Positions 12,047 through 25,499 of a stretch of 64,000 nt of DNA are shown one piece after another. Location: positions 22,199,085-22,263,084 of the forward strand of contig JAZBQD010000019.1 of NCBI GenBank assembly GCA_036583965.1, read 5' to 3'. The first letter of the stretch is position 1, and each line of letters begins with the position of its first letter. Made by a program: the position numbers and the translations under genes. This DNA is from Prunella strophiata (lineage: Eukaryota > Chordata > Aves > Passeriformes > Prunellidae). The notes under the pieces were generated by a model. It searched no databases. It worked only from the letters and a program-made list of their open reading frames with translations, and had not been told where the DNA came from.

Positions 12047-14707
12047 ATGACTTTAGAGCATCTAAAATCTAGAGCAGAGCTAGAATATTTCTATTGGCTG
12101 TGCTTGGTGCCAAGAACAGAGTAAGGTTTGGACTGCAGCAGGAGCCCATAAACATAACCACTCACCAATCCTGGCCTTGACAAGGCTTTTCTCCCACCTC
12201 TGCCCAGCTTCCAAGCAGATTTGGGTGACACCATGTGACTGGGATGAACCACACTGCCCTGGGAGCTGGCAGCAGTGGGTTGCACAAGTGGGGATGGCCC
12301 TAGCAGCCACTGTGCCAGTCACATCCAGCCATGCTCATTGCATCCAGCTGTGCCAGAGGGATTAGCACTCAGCACACTGGCTTGAGTCAATAGTGCATCA
12401 AAGGGAAGGGAAAGCTTTGATGGTATACAGCACACAGGGCAATCCTGGGGAAGTGGAGGGAGCAGATAGTCACTCTTGCTGGGGCACTCATGCAGTTGTC
12501 TCTGCAGCCCACACAGCTTTTGGGGGAGATGAGAGGAAAGCTGCTGCTGCAGTCAGGAAGGAAGGCAGCTCTCCCAGGTACATGTGCAGCTGCAGACATG
12601 TGGCTCTGCAGAGCATGACTGTTTCAATCTACTTCCAGTGCAACAGGTGCTCACGTACGGTGACTTGTCCCCTTAACTTGCATCATCCCCAGGAATTCCC
12701 CTTGCCCACAACACCTAAGCACAGCTACAATCATGTACCTATCACAGGCAGGTGGCCCAGCACAGGGGATGAATGGGACACAGAAGCTCAGCAAACAGAC
12801 TCTGTTGTGCCAGTGCTGCAGGCTGGCACTGTGCTGCTGTCCTGCCCTGCTCTGCCCATGCCCACTGGCCAGCAGCTGCCCACACCAGCGCAAGGGGTGC
12901 TGGGAGTGACGGACGTGATGGAGAAAAACACAAGAAATGGTTTCTTTCCCCTTCAGGCAGAGAAGGAAGTGTCACATCTGGACATGTACAGCAGCCAGGC
13001 TGGGAAAGGGACAAGGCACTGGGAGAAGAGAAGACGTGGGCTGGGAGGCACAGCATTGCCCAGAGGATGTGAGACAGATGGCAGATTTGGCAGCGGGGTG
13101 GTCACAGAGCAACCTGCAAGCTTGTTCTGCAGCAAGAGCACACAACACAACACTGCGTAGGGGCTGCCCGCCCAGCCTGACAGGTTTGCAGGGGGGGCCA
13201 CATCCTTTCAAGCGGGCTGCATCCAAAAGGCACCATCAGAGATGCTTCATGGGCAATTCAGCCTTGGAAAAAGGCTGTCTAGGATCAGGGAAGGCAGAGA
13301 GATTGTCCCTGGCTTCTCTTCACAAGCCTACCTTCCCTGCACACAGAGCCACACAGGCAGCTCAGGGAAGGGCTGGCAGCCCCTGGGCTGATTTGCCCAC
13401 TCTGCCAGCAGCACAGGGTCCTCAGGCAGCCACCCCCTGCCCTCCACATAAACACTGCTCACATGGACCAGAAAGGAATGGGAAATTAAACATGAGGCAC
13501 TGCAGAAGATGGCTGCAAAACTAACCTCCCCAAGTTCATGCCTCCTTGTCCTTCCAGAGTGGTTTGGCTACAGCAGAGCCAGCACTAGGAATACAGGTGG
13601 CTGAAGAGATTTGGGGACCCAGTGTCAGCAGGATGGTATCTTTCTCTCTGATCCCCCTACCCTGCAGGGATCAGTGTCCCAGCAAGAGCCACTGCAAGCG
13701 TCTCCACAGCCCAGCAGCTATTGAGGCCCTGTGACAATTAGGAATCAGACAGGTTCTGTGTCCATTTTGGAAGAGATGTTTGGGGATGCAGCACTGAAAT
13801 GGAGTTGTTTGTGGAATAGCTGGGTATCCTTGCCCAGTCCCAGACAAGGCTCCTGCTTTATGCCTGGCTTTGTATATGCTGTTCTCCCTTCCTGCATCCC
13901 CACCCAGCATATCCCAACTTGCCACCATGTACTGTGGTTCTGCACTGAGCACCCTGAGAACCTGATCCCACATTCGGCCTTTGCAGTACCAGCAAGGTAT
14001 TTACTAAATGAGTGAGGGTCTCCACCTCCTCATCCACTATGAGACTGACATAAGGGGCAGTTTGGTGCTCACTGTGCTTCATAGCTGCTGTCCCTGCTCT
14101 GGGAAGCATCTCCCCACCTGGAAACACATCCAGCCAGTTTGGGAAAATGCAAGGTGTGAATGCATGAGGCCTCAGCACAGCTGCCACCTCCTTGGGGCAA
14201 CCAGCACTTCCAGTAAAGCATGAACACATCCTGCAGCGAAATACCCCTCTGCTGCACTACTGCCAGCAGCACACCTGCACTCACTAGAGACAAAAATCTG
14301 TACAACCACAGATGCTATGGAGGTTCTGGCTCATCCCAACGTCCTTGTGCCAACCACAGCTCTGGGAGGGTGAGCAGAGCTCTCAACAGGCAGCCCAGAG
14401 TGGTGGGCACCAACATTTAAGTGAAGCTGAATCCCACACTGTTGTTCTTTCCCTGAGGATACACTGATACCTGCAGGACACACTGGTCTCCAAACCCTGC
14501 CCAGTTGCTTTCCATGCTTCTCCTGGCAGCACAGCTCTGTCACAGGGAACATGAATGGCATGCTGGAGGGAGGGGACCAAGAAGTAACAAAAGCCAGGTG
14601 TGAGGAGCCACAGGAGGAAAGGCTCCTCCTAATGCTCACCATGTCACAGAGAGACCCAGTGCTAAATGAGCTGCAGGACCAGACTGAACCCGAGAGCTCC
14701 AACAGTG

Positions 14708-14725
14708 CTGCTGCTGCTGCTGCTG
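14708..14725. repeat. Short CTG trinucleotide run
   Basis: Six consecutive ctg units. It is not in any supported exon. Confidence 0.85.
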
Positions 14726-15138
14726 TGCAGGGCACCAGGCTGGCCATGCACTGGGCATGGCCACAAAACCCAGCTACCCAGCTTAGCCCTGTTCAACCGA
14801 GGGGGAGATACCTGCTGAAACAAACACTCTCCCTGCTTTCTATCTCTCCAACAAGGTGAGCTCTGAGGAACAGACAGCTTTCCTCAGGGTGTTCAGGAAG
14901 CACAGCAGCCTGCAGCACCGAGAGCAGGACTGGAGCCGAGGGTCAGCAGGGTCCCATCAAATGCCTGTGCAGCTCTTCTCCTGCGCCAGGGGATGCAGAG
15001 GACACAGCACTGGCACAGAGGATTCCCACCCCCACGGGCAGCTGGGGAGGTGGATGGATACCCTTGAGAATTGCTCCCAGCTTGGACTTTGAAAGCTACA
15101 CATGTACAGAAATTTATGCTGCCTCCAGGATATTTTCC

Positions 15139-15320
15139 ATAAAACGAAACCAAACCAAACAAAACCCGAAACAACAACAAAAACCGAAACCAACCCCCTA
15201 TTAAAAACAAAACAAACAAACAACAACAAAACAAACAAAACAAACAAACAAAAGCAACAAAAAAAAAAAACCCCACCCCAAATTAAAAATACCCCCAAAA
15301 AGCAAAAAAAAACAAGGTCC
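15139..15320. repeat. A/C-rich low-complexity tract
   Basis: About 180 bases made almost wholly of A and C on the plus strand, built from degenerate caaaa, aaac and aacaac units with a few t and g. The minus strand is therefore T/G-rich and gives hydrophobic (Phe/Val/Leu/Cys) spurious open frames. It looks like an expanded, decayed A-rich simple repeat, perhaps from an old poly(A) tail. Confidence 0.85.
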
Positions 15321-17359
15321 AAAAAAATGTGGAGTGACATCTCTGCTGAAACAAACTGCAACATGTCTTTTAGGAGGGCTGGGGCTGGAAATTCACCTTC
15401 TTATAATGGAGGGAATGAAACCCCTGAAGTTTAACTCTGTGCAGGGACTGTCCAAATAAACAGCTGGTCCTTCAGACTTAGCCGCCAGGATGAAGGAATC
15501 CTGAAACCTGGAGCAGACATAAAGCCATAGTCATCCAAGTGTATGTAAGTACCTAAGACAAGATCTAGGGCATGGTCACAGCTTCTCTCAGTTACTACAG
15601 TTTTCCACAGCTAGCTTTTTCCAGCCCAATATCTACGATATCAGAGGGCTGTATTTGCAAAGGCATCCATCCTCTGACTCCTGAAATGACTGAACAAAAA
15701 CATGAAAGTCTTTAAAATGCATAATTCTCAGGAGGTTACACAGCCACTACCACAATTATTATTAATATTCCCTTTGTTTGGGGTTTGTTTTTAAAGAAGA
15801 AAGAAAATGATGAAATTTTATGGAAGAAAACACAAGAAACCAAAAACTTGGATAAAAGAAAATTAAGCTTGATGAAAACTTCCCAACAGAAAAATCAAAT
15901 GAAACTGCTTGATGAGAAGATTTCAGCAGTAATATGAAAGGAAAAAGCAATAAAGAGGACTTGGAACCAGAACAAATAAAAGAATTATGACTCTTGGAAA
16001 CATACACCTGACTGAAAAGTAATCAGATTCTGTCTGAACTAAAAACTTTTTAAATTAAAAAGACAGCCAATTTAAAACTGGAATTTCTTAAAACCTACAT
16101 GATAAGACCTCAGATCCCTCTCATCAGTGGAAAATAAGTCACTAGAAATTCATGCAGTATGTCCTTGCTGCCAGATCTGCTCAGTGGCTGAGAACCTGGA
16201 GCTAAAGCCTGATGAACTGCAAAAGTGGCTCTGACAGCTGCAACCTTTCTTGAAAGTAGAGGGGAAAAATGTTTCTCTTTTATTTTTTTTTTTTCAAAAA
16301 ATTCACTTAGTACATGGATTAGTTTAGTAAAAGTTCTGAAAAATTACTGCAGGTTAATGCAGGAGAGCCTGGTTCCCTTTCAAAGCCTAATGAAGATGAA
16401 CTGTGAGAGGATAATCTCTACTAGTTCTGAATTCTTAAATGTCAAAAATAATCAGGTTATATCACTGGCTATATTTTGTATCTCCTATAATACAATTTTG
16501 TTCCTATTATATAGTATTATTATAATAATACAATACAGTACAGCAGTATAGCATTGTTAAATTCATTACAAATATAAATAATGTCTTCATAAACTTATTC
16601 TCTTTTCTTTTGTGGACTCATACATTTTAAGCAGTTTTATTTAACCAAGTAGAAACCACCTTTTAAATGCTCACATTCTGCATTTTCAATTGGACTGCAT
16701 TTTCCACTGAAACACAGCTGGATTTAATTTATAATAAATAATTAAGTGATATCTAGTAAGAAATGCATCACTCACCATTTTGTAATGCAAGAAACAGAGA
16801 CATTAAGTATCTAAAAAAACATATGTTAGCTATAAACCCACTCACTTAAGCACAGTGCAGCCTCCTGCTCAGCCCTAAGCATCACATCATGCTCAGCAGT
16901 AAGAATCAACCTGTCCTTAGGAAAAGAGCACAAGTGTACAAACACAGTGAGATTAAAAGCAGGTACTTAGGTTGTGGCTTTCTGATCATTAACTTAAGTC
17001 CTGACTTAAATTCATTCATCCTATTCAGCAGCAGGTCAAGAGCTAAACAAGGCACAGACCAAGTTTGCTCTGAAGTCTATAAAGTTTGGTTCATTTTTCT
17101 GTCCTCTTTGCCATTATACTTCCACATAGTTCTGCCCTCCCTGAGAAAAGCAGCCCAGAAACACAATGAACACTGCATGTCCTCAGCCTGGAGCCTGCAA
17201 GCCCTGGCAGTCTCCTAGTCTTGTAGAAACCTCCAGAATGCTGCTTGCAGACAAAGGGAAGCTAGGCAATCTTCAGCTTCTGGTCATTTCTCTAATGCTG
17301 CCTTGGGGATTACCCCACAGTGACTGGATTTGTCAGAAGACAGGACAAATAAGCTCAGA

Positions 17360-17480
17360 AGCACTGAGGCTGAAGGGAGGTCATGTAGTCCCACCACACT
17401 TCTCAAAGTAATGTGAGCTAGAAGAGGTTCCTCAGGGCTGTGTCCAGGCAGGTTTTGAATAAAACTGCCTGGACAGTTTT
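17360..17480 (-). mobile_element. Diverged CR1 fragment (antisense)
   Basis: The blocks ggaggtcatgtagtcccacc, gctagaagaggttcctcagg and gtgtccaggcaggttttgaat match, in order, the antisense of the middle of the CR1 3' region. Edges are uncertain because of divergence. Confidence 0.65.
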
Positions 17481-20400
17481 GAACATTCTGCTCCAAACCA
17501 CAGCCATGCCAAGAAGACCATCCCAACCTGCTGTTGGAAACAGATCCTCCAGCCAGGTGTGTCCCAAGCCCCTTGTTACTAGAGGAGGTCCCAATGCTGG
17601 CTGCACTAGGAGATCCACAGGTGGTCCATGGCCAGCCACTTCCATGCCTCAGGAATCACCCCTCATCTTGCCAGCCCTCACACAACCTCAGCACCTCAGG
17701 CTGTGCCACTCCCCTGGTGTGTCATCTTAGTGTGGGCCACCTTGCTGCTGGGTAAGAGGATTGCTCTGACAGGGTCACCTTGGCTTGGCCAATGCAAGGC
17801 CACAGACCTTGGCCCAGGATACCACAGGCTCACTTTGGGCAACAGCTGGGAGCCAATCCCCAGCTGCATTGTCAGAATGTTGTTTGCCCTAACTCCTGTT
17901 TTTGCCCTAACTCCCGCACCCTCAGCTTCTCTGAATTTTGCTCTCCCCCTGCCCATCCAACACAGCACAATAAGGGGGTCATTGCCTCAATCTCCATCAC
18001 CTCCTGCCCCAGCTGCCTCCCTCCACCAACTCCCAGCTAATAACAAAGTGTTTTCCAGTGAAGCAGGGCCACAGCACTTTCCTATCTCTGTTAGAGGAAC
18101 TCAAAATTCTGTGATGACATATTTTTCCACCTCTCACAAGCTGCCTTTTAGCATTTGGGGGTGCAGTGGAGGTTGTCTTTGTTCAGATCCTGCCTTCCTC
18201 TCTGTTCACCCACAAATCTGCAGATGACAAGGCACAAGACTGGTGCTGGGGAGGAGGGGATCAGGTCACCCAAAGTTTTCACACAGCTCCCACTGAACTG
18301 GAGCACTGAATCTCCCTGCTCTGGTACTCCATTTTAAACACATCTTTATTTAAGATCAAACTATGACTGCAAGGAGCCCCTCCTTGATCAAAATGGTAAC
18401 CCCAGCTTCACATGGGGTCACCATTGTCCCCAGGGGACTCTGCTTGGAACTAAACAATTGATTCTAGTGTTGAAATGCTTCTATACAATGGTGGTCATGC
18501 TCCTCAGAGACTGGACAACGTTATATTAGGTGAGGGTGACACAGGGATGGGGGCAGCAGGCTGGGAGAGGTAATTCTGTGCCCCTCACCAAGCTACTCTG
18601 CAGAGAGACCCAGGGGGACTTGCCGTGCCCTTTCTCACCCATTAACCAGCAACAATAGTGCCCCGGGTGATGGGAAGGGCTGTGCACAGCTCTCTGTCTG
18701 TCCCATTGTTGCAGTAATAGTGTGAGCAAACTGCCGACATTGTCCCTACCTAATTCCAAGGTGTGATCACAGCCTAATTACTACTCTCAGACACATTTGA
18801 AGCAGTAACTTCAAACAAGCTTTGAAAGGATATTTAGGCACCTTAAAGTGCAGGTAGATGCCAAGTGGGATCTTTTAAGCTCTAAGTTCTCTTGTGACAC
18901 CTGGTTAGGGACTGAATGTGTTCAAGCCATAGCTGAAGGAAATTAGGACTGGAGCTGCTTCTCCTGAAATAATCTCAAAGCAAACCCGCATTTGCTCTGA
19001 GCACAGCACATCAGCAATTCAACGTCATCTTCAATCTTAGGGCTAAGCAAACAAAATATATTTACAGCAACTAAAGTATGTAAGAAACACAGGAGTGACA
19101 ACAGTAGAAGGCTTTGGTGTTTGTAGGACTCATGGAGGAGTCAGCATTTGCACAGCACACTGATGTTTGCCAAGGAGTTTAGGTGATTGATTAGTTTAAT
19201 ATCAATTGAATTCACTTGTGGGTGTTAGAAACATTTCTCCCTCTTTGTGTTTTCGGAAAGCTCTCGAAGTCTCTTAAGATGAGAGTATTTCCTGCAAGGA
19301 ATATTTTAAAGCAGAGACACTCATCCTTTTACAACTGTGCAGATGCAGGCTCTGAACCTGTGCTGAAATCTGCCTGATGTTCCCATGGGACAGAAGGCTC
19401 TGCATGGAAAGAGGACAGTATTTACCTGCAAGGGCCTACACATACCCCTGATCACAGAATTCACAGAATGACTAGGGTGGAAGAGACCTTAAAGATCATC
19501 GAGTCCAGCCCATGCCCTAACACCTCAAATCAGCATCCCCAGCAAACACCACTGTTTCTGTCCTGCACAGAACCACCCCATGTTTACCACTGTCAGCAGC
19601 CACCAAACCAGAGATGAAATAGTTAACCTCAGGGAAAGCGTTGAAGAGGAGAGTCATTACAGAGCAATTCAAATGTTATCATAACATAAAATAAAATAAT
19701 TTTTAAAAAGGAGCGGAAAGGCATTGGAATGGAGTTTCAGGAGCCAGGATTGAGCCACGGGAAGAAGGCAGAGGTTTAAGCTCACAGGGAAGCCAGAAAA
19801 GCCCATATGTGCTATGGAGTCAGAGGCTGCAGGGGTGCTGGTAGCCTTCCTGCTTTTATTTATTACTTATTTGTTTGCCAGTGGCTCTTTGCCAGGATAG
19901 TTTCGACAAATCCATCCTGAAGGAGCTGCTTCTGCTTCCCTCTCCATCTGTTGCCCAGCCTTGACCACCACTTTGCAAGGCAGCAGGGAAGGCAGCGAGG
20001 CCAAGGCTCTGGTCTGGTATCAGACAGTTTTTCTGCTTCCTATTTTTCCCACTTTCTCCCCTCTCCCCTCTGAATAAATACTGCAAACCAACTACAACAG
20101 CACCTTTTCTCCCAAATAGCATATTTTGCTGTCTCTCTTCTGCTCAGATAGGCAGCCTGACCAGTTCTACAGAATTGTAAATCTCCACATGGGGCAAAGT
20201 GCTTTCTCATACCTTGTTTCCCCACCCAGTTTTCCCTTCACACCCTGCTCCCCCATGAACTCTCTGAAAGGGGAAAAGGCTGGCATGTACATCAGTGCGG
20301 GAGATGGTGGCTAAACAGTTAAAAGGAAAAAGATGTTCATGCAGAAATAACATCTGTCAGCCAGACAAAGGTCTCTCTCTCTCATTCTCCTGGAAAACAC

Positions 20401-20959
20401 TCCTTCTGTTCAGGAGGTTTCTGAATAGCAAACACACTGTGCTGCTAGTGAGAATGGGGAAGCAAGCAAAGGAGAAGGCAGGGCCTTCATCCATGGACAA
20501 ACCTGGATGAAGTTGAAAATGGGGAGAGCAGCTTGGCCAGAGCATTAGACTGCCCTGACGTACCAGCCCTCTCAAAATCATCACTATAACAAAACTGGAG
20601 GGAGAAATGGGGAGAGGTTCCCCCTCCTTTGCCCTGCCAGCACAAAGCATATCTAACACCCTCAGGTGTAACTCTCCTCAGAAGGAGGATTCTGTGGCCA
20701 GGATGACGTGGGGATGAGCACAATCCATGACATGACACAGCGGTGGGGTGACATTTTATCTCCCATCACAGGCCAGTGGCGTAGGCCAGTACATTGGGAG
20801 AGGGACACTGAGGGGCTGGGGCTCGCTCCCTGCTTCTGCCACCAACCTGCTCCAGCAGCCCAGGGAAGCCCCTGTGCCTTGCGGGGCCCCAGCCACGCAT
20901 CAGGCTGGCAGACACAAGCATTAGTTACAAACACTTTGGTACAAGATAAAGGCGGGCAA
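17481..20959. other. Non-coding region
   Basis: No exon supported. A CR1 terminus lies at 19452-19535. AT-rich stretches at about 18.77-18.85 and 19.18-19.23 kb contain homeodomain-type TAATTA and ATCAATTGA words, but nothing more can be claimed. Confidence 0.5.
19452..19535 (-). mobile_element. CR1 LINE 3' terminus (antisense)
   Basis: The plus strand begins with atcacagaattcacagaatga, continues with ggtggaagagaccttaaaga and tcatcgagtccagcccatgcc, and goes on with taacacctcaaatcagc. This is the classic reverse complement of an avian CR1 3' end. Confidence 0.92.
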
Positions 20960-21900
20960 ACAGTGTCTAAACAGCCAAGTGCCCAGAAATCTCCCACAAC
21001 ACCGACCCAGGAGCCGCAGAACAGCCCTGGCGAGCTGTCCCAGGGCTGCCCGAGGAGATGCTGGCGTACCCGCCCAGCGAGCATCCCCCGCCGCAGCCGC
21101 ACCGGCAGGCGCAGCTCGGCGTGGGCAGGCCCGGGTCAGTCCCACGCACGCCTCCTGCCCACCCCAGCCACCGCACCGCCAGGTCGCGCCGCCGGCTCCG
21201 TCCCGCACCCCAGGGCCGCCCAGTCCCCCTCGCCGAGCCCCGCTCCCGCCGAGCCCCGCAGCCCGGACCGCGGCTCCCGTCCCGCCCCGCACTGACCTGC
21301 TGCGGGGTCCCGGCCCCGCTCGCTCCGGGCCCTGCGCCCGCCGCTCCCTCCTCCCCTCCCCGCGGGTCGCCTCGGGCAGCCCGGCAGCGGCCCGGGCCCG
21401 GCACCGGCAGGGGAAGGGGCCGGGGCCGCCGCCGCCCCGCCCCCCGCCCGCCCCGCTGCGGCGGAGAGGCCGCGGGCCGCGGGCTGCGGTTGCTCGGGTG
21501 CTCCCCCCGCCTCGCCCGCGCCGGGCCCGGGCCTGCGCCGCCGCAGCTCCGGGACCCGCGTGGGAGCCCGAGACGGGGTCGGGCAGCCCCCGCCGCTGTG
21601 CCTACCGTGCGCATCCGTGCGGGAGGAGGGGGCGAGGCGGCGGCCCCGGCGCTCGGAGCGGGGAGCGGGCGGGGAGCTGCCGGCAGAACGCCTGGGTGCG
21701 GGGTCTGCGCGGCTCAGGCTATTTCTGGGTGTGAGGCTGTGCCCGCCGCATCCGCCGCTCCGAGCGGCTGCCGCGGCGCTCGGGCTCCTCGGGATGGCGG
21801 CCCCGGGGCCAGCGGAACGGCCCTCAGGGCCATCGGCCACGGCAGGGGGACACACGGGGGTCAGCCCCACAGGGGTGCGGGCAGGTGGGTGGGTACATTT
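20960..21900. promoter_or_regulatory. CpG island 1 (candidate promoter)
   Basis: About 900 bases of very GC-rich, CpG-dense sequence in an otherwise AT-moderate region. On the minus strand there is a strong splice donor, CAG|GTCAGT, at 21297/21296, which would fit a non-coding first exon of TMEM63C. On the plus strand CAG|GTGGGT at 21884/21885 is also possible, so direction is not settled. Long open frames on both strands are due to lack of stops in GC-rich DNA. Confidence 0.7.
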
Positions 21901-24849
21901 GAGACATCAGCACCGATTGCAAAACCTCTCCCCTTGATGATGCGTTGCTCAGATGCTTGGCAGGGATGGCGGCAGGGGTGGTAGCTAAGAGAACTTCCTA
22001 GGGGTCGTGTTCCTGCAGAAGGTCTCTGCCTTCATCAGGAATGATGGCAGGAGTGAGGGGAACCTGACCCACCAAGTGTAAAGGGACACTGAGAACCTTG
22101 TTTCCCATGAGCATCCCAGCCTGCTCCCCATTTCTCCCATCCATGAGAAGGCAGGCAGTGCACTCTGTGCTGGAGAAACCACCCGCAGCACGCTCAGGGC
22201 TGCAGTATGGGGTGTCTTGCATGGCCAGCACTGTTCCCAAGTGATGGTCAGAGACACATCTGCAAGTGGGGTACCAGGGAGCAGTCACCAGAATGTTACT
22301 GAAGAGAAGTCTCATTGGCATGCCAAGTGCTTCATTGCTCCCACCTCATATGTGGGACCTGGGGGTCCCACGTCTGTGACTTCTCCAGATGCTGAGTAAG
22401 TAGTGTTGTTCTGCAGCATCCTCTGAAGGCTTGTTTTGGCTCATTTAATCTATTTTGGGCTGAAGAAGCACAGTCCAGTGGTTAAACTCCAGCCATTTAA
22501 GTAAAGGACCTTCCAGTCTCACATGCACAGCTATGAAAGTCACCAGGAGAAGCATCAGGGAATGAACATAATAGAACAGCTGCCAGCAAAGAATCTTTAT
22601 TCATACTGCTAGTGGGAATGGCTGGCACAGCTCACACACCATGAAGAACCAAGGGGTGAGAGTCTGGTGTCCCCTATAATGTCTTTCTTTTTTTAGGCTC
22701 CCCAAGGCTGAGGTAGTGCTCAGCTGACTTTTGGTCTGCTGGAGCATGGTGCAGAGAACAGGCTGGCTACAACATGATGTCTTTTGATAAAACCTCAGTT
22801 TCATGTAAATGAGTCTCATATAAATGAGACCTTTATCTCCAACCAGGAGCTACCACAGCCCAATCAACACATGCTTAAAACTTAAGGGAATAGCTAAATA
22901 AAAAATATCACCAAATCTCTTTCACTGGTATCTTCTTTAGCCATATGTTTGATGAGCAGAAGCCACACAGCTTGCCCTCTCACTCCAGACAAGCCAGTGC
23001 CAGTCCTACAGCATCACTGAGGCTTGGAGACCTTGACTGCTGCCATGCATCAGGAGACACTGTTTACCTCAGGAGAGAGCAGAGACGACTGTGCCAGCTT
23101 AGTAATGGGAGCTTGTGGGAGAAACAAATCCATGGGGACTTTCTAAAATGCCTCATGACTGTGATCTGCCACTGGGTCCCCAATTTTTGACCCCCTACTT
23201 CTGAACAAGTAAAGACTACTTTTCATAAGCCATGGCTTCTCTGACTTATTAAACTGGAAGCCAACATGTTTGATCACTTAAATTGGCAAACACTGCTGGG
23301 AAATGTCAGCTTCTGAGCAGATCTGGCAACCTTGCTGCTGGTGAGCTGCCCCAGTCCCAAAGGAACACCCTCTCCCCTTCCTTTGGCCTGCCAAGACATC
23401 AGGGATCACACAAAGCTGGACAGACCTTGCCTGTGTGTAAGTCATTCCCTGGAGGTACTTGTTTCTTCCTGCCTCTGGCCCAGACTGGGCCTCATTGGAA
23501 TGGAATGGAATGGAATGGAATGGAATGGAATGGAATGGAATGGAATAGAATAGAATAGAATAGAATAGAATAGAATAGAATAGAATAGAATAGAATAGAA
23601 TAGAATAGAATAGAATAGAATAATAAACCAAAAAGGAAGTACAGAGCAGCCCCAGAAGGGAGAAAAGCTCCTTCATTTTCTGTTATATACTAGGCCTCAG
23701 TGGCCATGATTTTGGCCCAGGAAGAGCCTTACACATGTGGTCTCACAAGGGCTCATGGTTTTTAAGTCCTCCACATGGTGAGAACCATGAGTGGTGTGTG
23801 GCTCAGCTCCAGCTCTGTGTGTGAAGGAGCACAATACCTCCTTCCTGCATCACTTATAACCCTGCAGCAGTGTGGGAGAGACGTGGAGCTGCAGCCAGAG
23901 GCAGCAGGAGGATAAGGCACAGGGAGCTGTTGGGCAGCTGGGACTGTAGCACTGCATCCTGCTGTCTGTATGAATCTCCTAATTGTAATTCCTCTTTTCC
24001 ATCATTTATGGCTTTAATTTTTATGCTAAATTTCTCCAGGCAGACTGAGGGACTCAGGCTGAATTTATCTACACACATTTCAAGCAAGATGGTGCAACTA
24101 ACTGTTTCTTAGAATGACATCTGTAGAAAAAGGCTATTGTGTCTACATTTTTTTAAAAAACCTGTTGGTTTACCCTTGGGCAGCACTAGTATCTCTGAGC
24201 TTCAGAGCTAAATACTGGCAAAGGTGTGGCCTTTAGCTGGAGATGTGCCTTTGAATACCCCTATGGAGCTGATGCTTGTGAAACTGGAAAACTGCAATTT
24301 GCCCACACCGGTGGCAAACTTGAAGAGTTGGGCAATGAAAACACCCTTTAGTCCTTGATCCCTGCACCTGGAGCCAGCTAGACTGTTTTTGTGTCTCAGG
24401 CTGACAGCCCAGCTTGGCATGGCACATGGCTCTGCCAGGATATCCCCTTGCTGGCTGCTCCCCACCAGGATGAGTGGGCCAGCTGGAGTGTGGTGAGCAC
24501 AGCATGCCAGCCCCTGGCAAATGGTTGCCTGTAGGCAAATATCGAAGAGAGCCCTGACCTCCCTGGTGCAGGGGTGGGAGCCAGTGCAGGGCTCCATGGG
24601 GCTCTGTAGTGTGGCAGGCCTGGATAAAGAGCCTGGGAGCTGAGGCTTGAAAGGGGCAAAAGCACAAAATGCCATAGCACAGTCCTGCATGTGGTCCCAG
24701 ACTTTCTTATCTGCAAACTGCTTCTAGGGGAGAATTACTTATTTCCTTGGAGGGCTGATAGAATCATTACATTACTTTCATGCTGCAAAAGCAGGAATTA
24801 ATTTCTTCTCATCCCTGGACAAGTGGGGGATTACCACCTGGGAGGAGAT
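21901..24849. other. Non-coding region
   Basis: No exon supported. The only clear element is the TGGAA/TAGAA pentamer repeat at 23496-23620. Confidence 0.5.
23496..23620. repeat. Composite pentanucleotide repeat (TGGAA)10(TAGAA)15
   Basis: Ten perfect TGGAA units (23496-23545) switch abruptly to fifteen perfect TAGAA units (23546-23620). The two blocks differ by one base per unit, so the second probably arose by spread of a single substitution. Confidence 0.97.
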
Positions 24850-25440
24850 GGAAGCTCACACCTGCGGAGGTCGGAGCTACGCTCTCCCCGCGGTGCTGCT
24901 CGGATTCCCCCTGGCACGGCCCTGCAGCGCTTCTGTGCCGGCTCCAGTCCCGGCCCTGGGAGCCCGGCATTCCTCCGATCTGGGCGCCGGGACACGGGGC
25001 CCGGGCAGCTCCGACACGCTGTAAGGGGCTGGTGTAGCCCGGGCCTCGCTCGGGGCTGTGTCTCCCCAGCCCCGCCGGCCTTTCCTAGCGCTGCCTGCCT
25101 CCTTCCCGGAATATCTATCTCCTGCCTGCCGTAACTAAGGAAACGGAGCTCCTGTCGGCAGCAGCTCCTTGCAGTGCGCGCATCGGAGGGCGGGGGAGCT
25201 GCGGGTACCACCCCGGGCTGAGGCAGCCCCAGCCCGGCCAGGGGGCGCCGTGCTGCCCCGCAGAGCCCGAATGCGGGGCAGCGCCCCCGCACAGCCCCCG
25301 ACACCGGGCAGAGGCGGCTGCCGCACAAGCGCAGCCCCTGCGCCGGGAGGGCTCTGTGCCCTCCACTGGGGGCTGCTGGCAGGGACCCCCGGCCCCAAGG
25401 GGTCTCCCTTCCCCCAGGAGACCATGGGACTTCATCTGTG
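24850..25440. promoter_or_regulatory. CpG island 2 (candidate promoter)
   Basis: CpG-dense block. The minus strand has a donor-like CAG|GTGTGAG at 24862/24861. The plus strand has a weaker donor-like CGCT|GTAAGG at 25020/25021. No coding match. It may be an alternative TMEM63C first exon, or the promoter of a non-coding transcript. Confidence 0.6.
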
Positions 25441-25499
25441 CAAAAGGAGAGGCTAGAAGAGCTTCTCCAGCAGAGACTGAGCCACCATCACACCACCCA

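Larger units (their letters stand above)
10379..17359. other. Non-coding region
   Basis: I see no exon with good splice sites and recognisable protein. The region contains a CA microsatellite (about 12008-12046), a short CTG run (14708-14725), a strongly strand-asymmetric A/C-rich tract (15139-15320), and AT-rich sequence at 15.7-16.8 kb. Open frames of 60-255 codons here look random. Confidence 0.5.

Noticed and set aside
14893..15364. Phe/Leu/Val/Cys-rich minus-strand open frames resembling membrane proteins
   Set aside because: Antisense of the A/C-rich low-complexity tract; hydrophobicity follows from T/G composition only.
21058..21984. 308-codon plus-strand open frame and overlapping frames of 195-251 codons in CpG island 1
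   Set aside because: Low-complexity Pro/Arg/Ala/Gly composition in all frames of a CpG island; no family resemblance.
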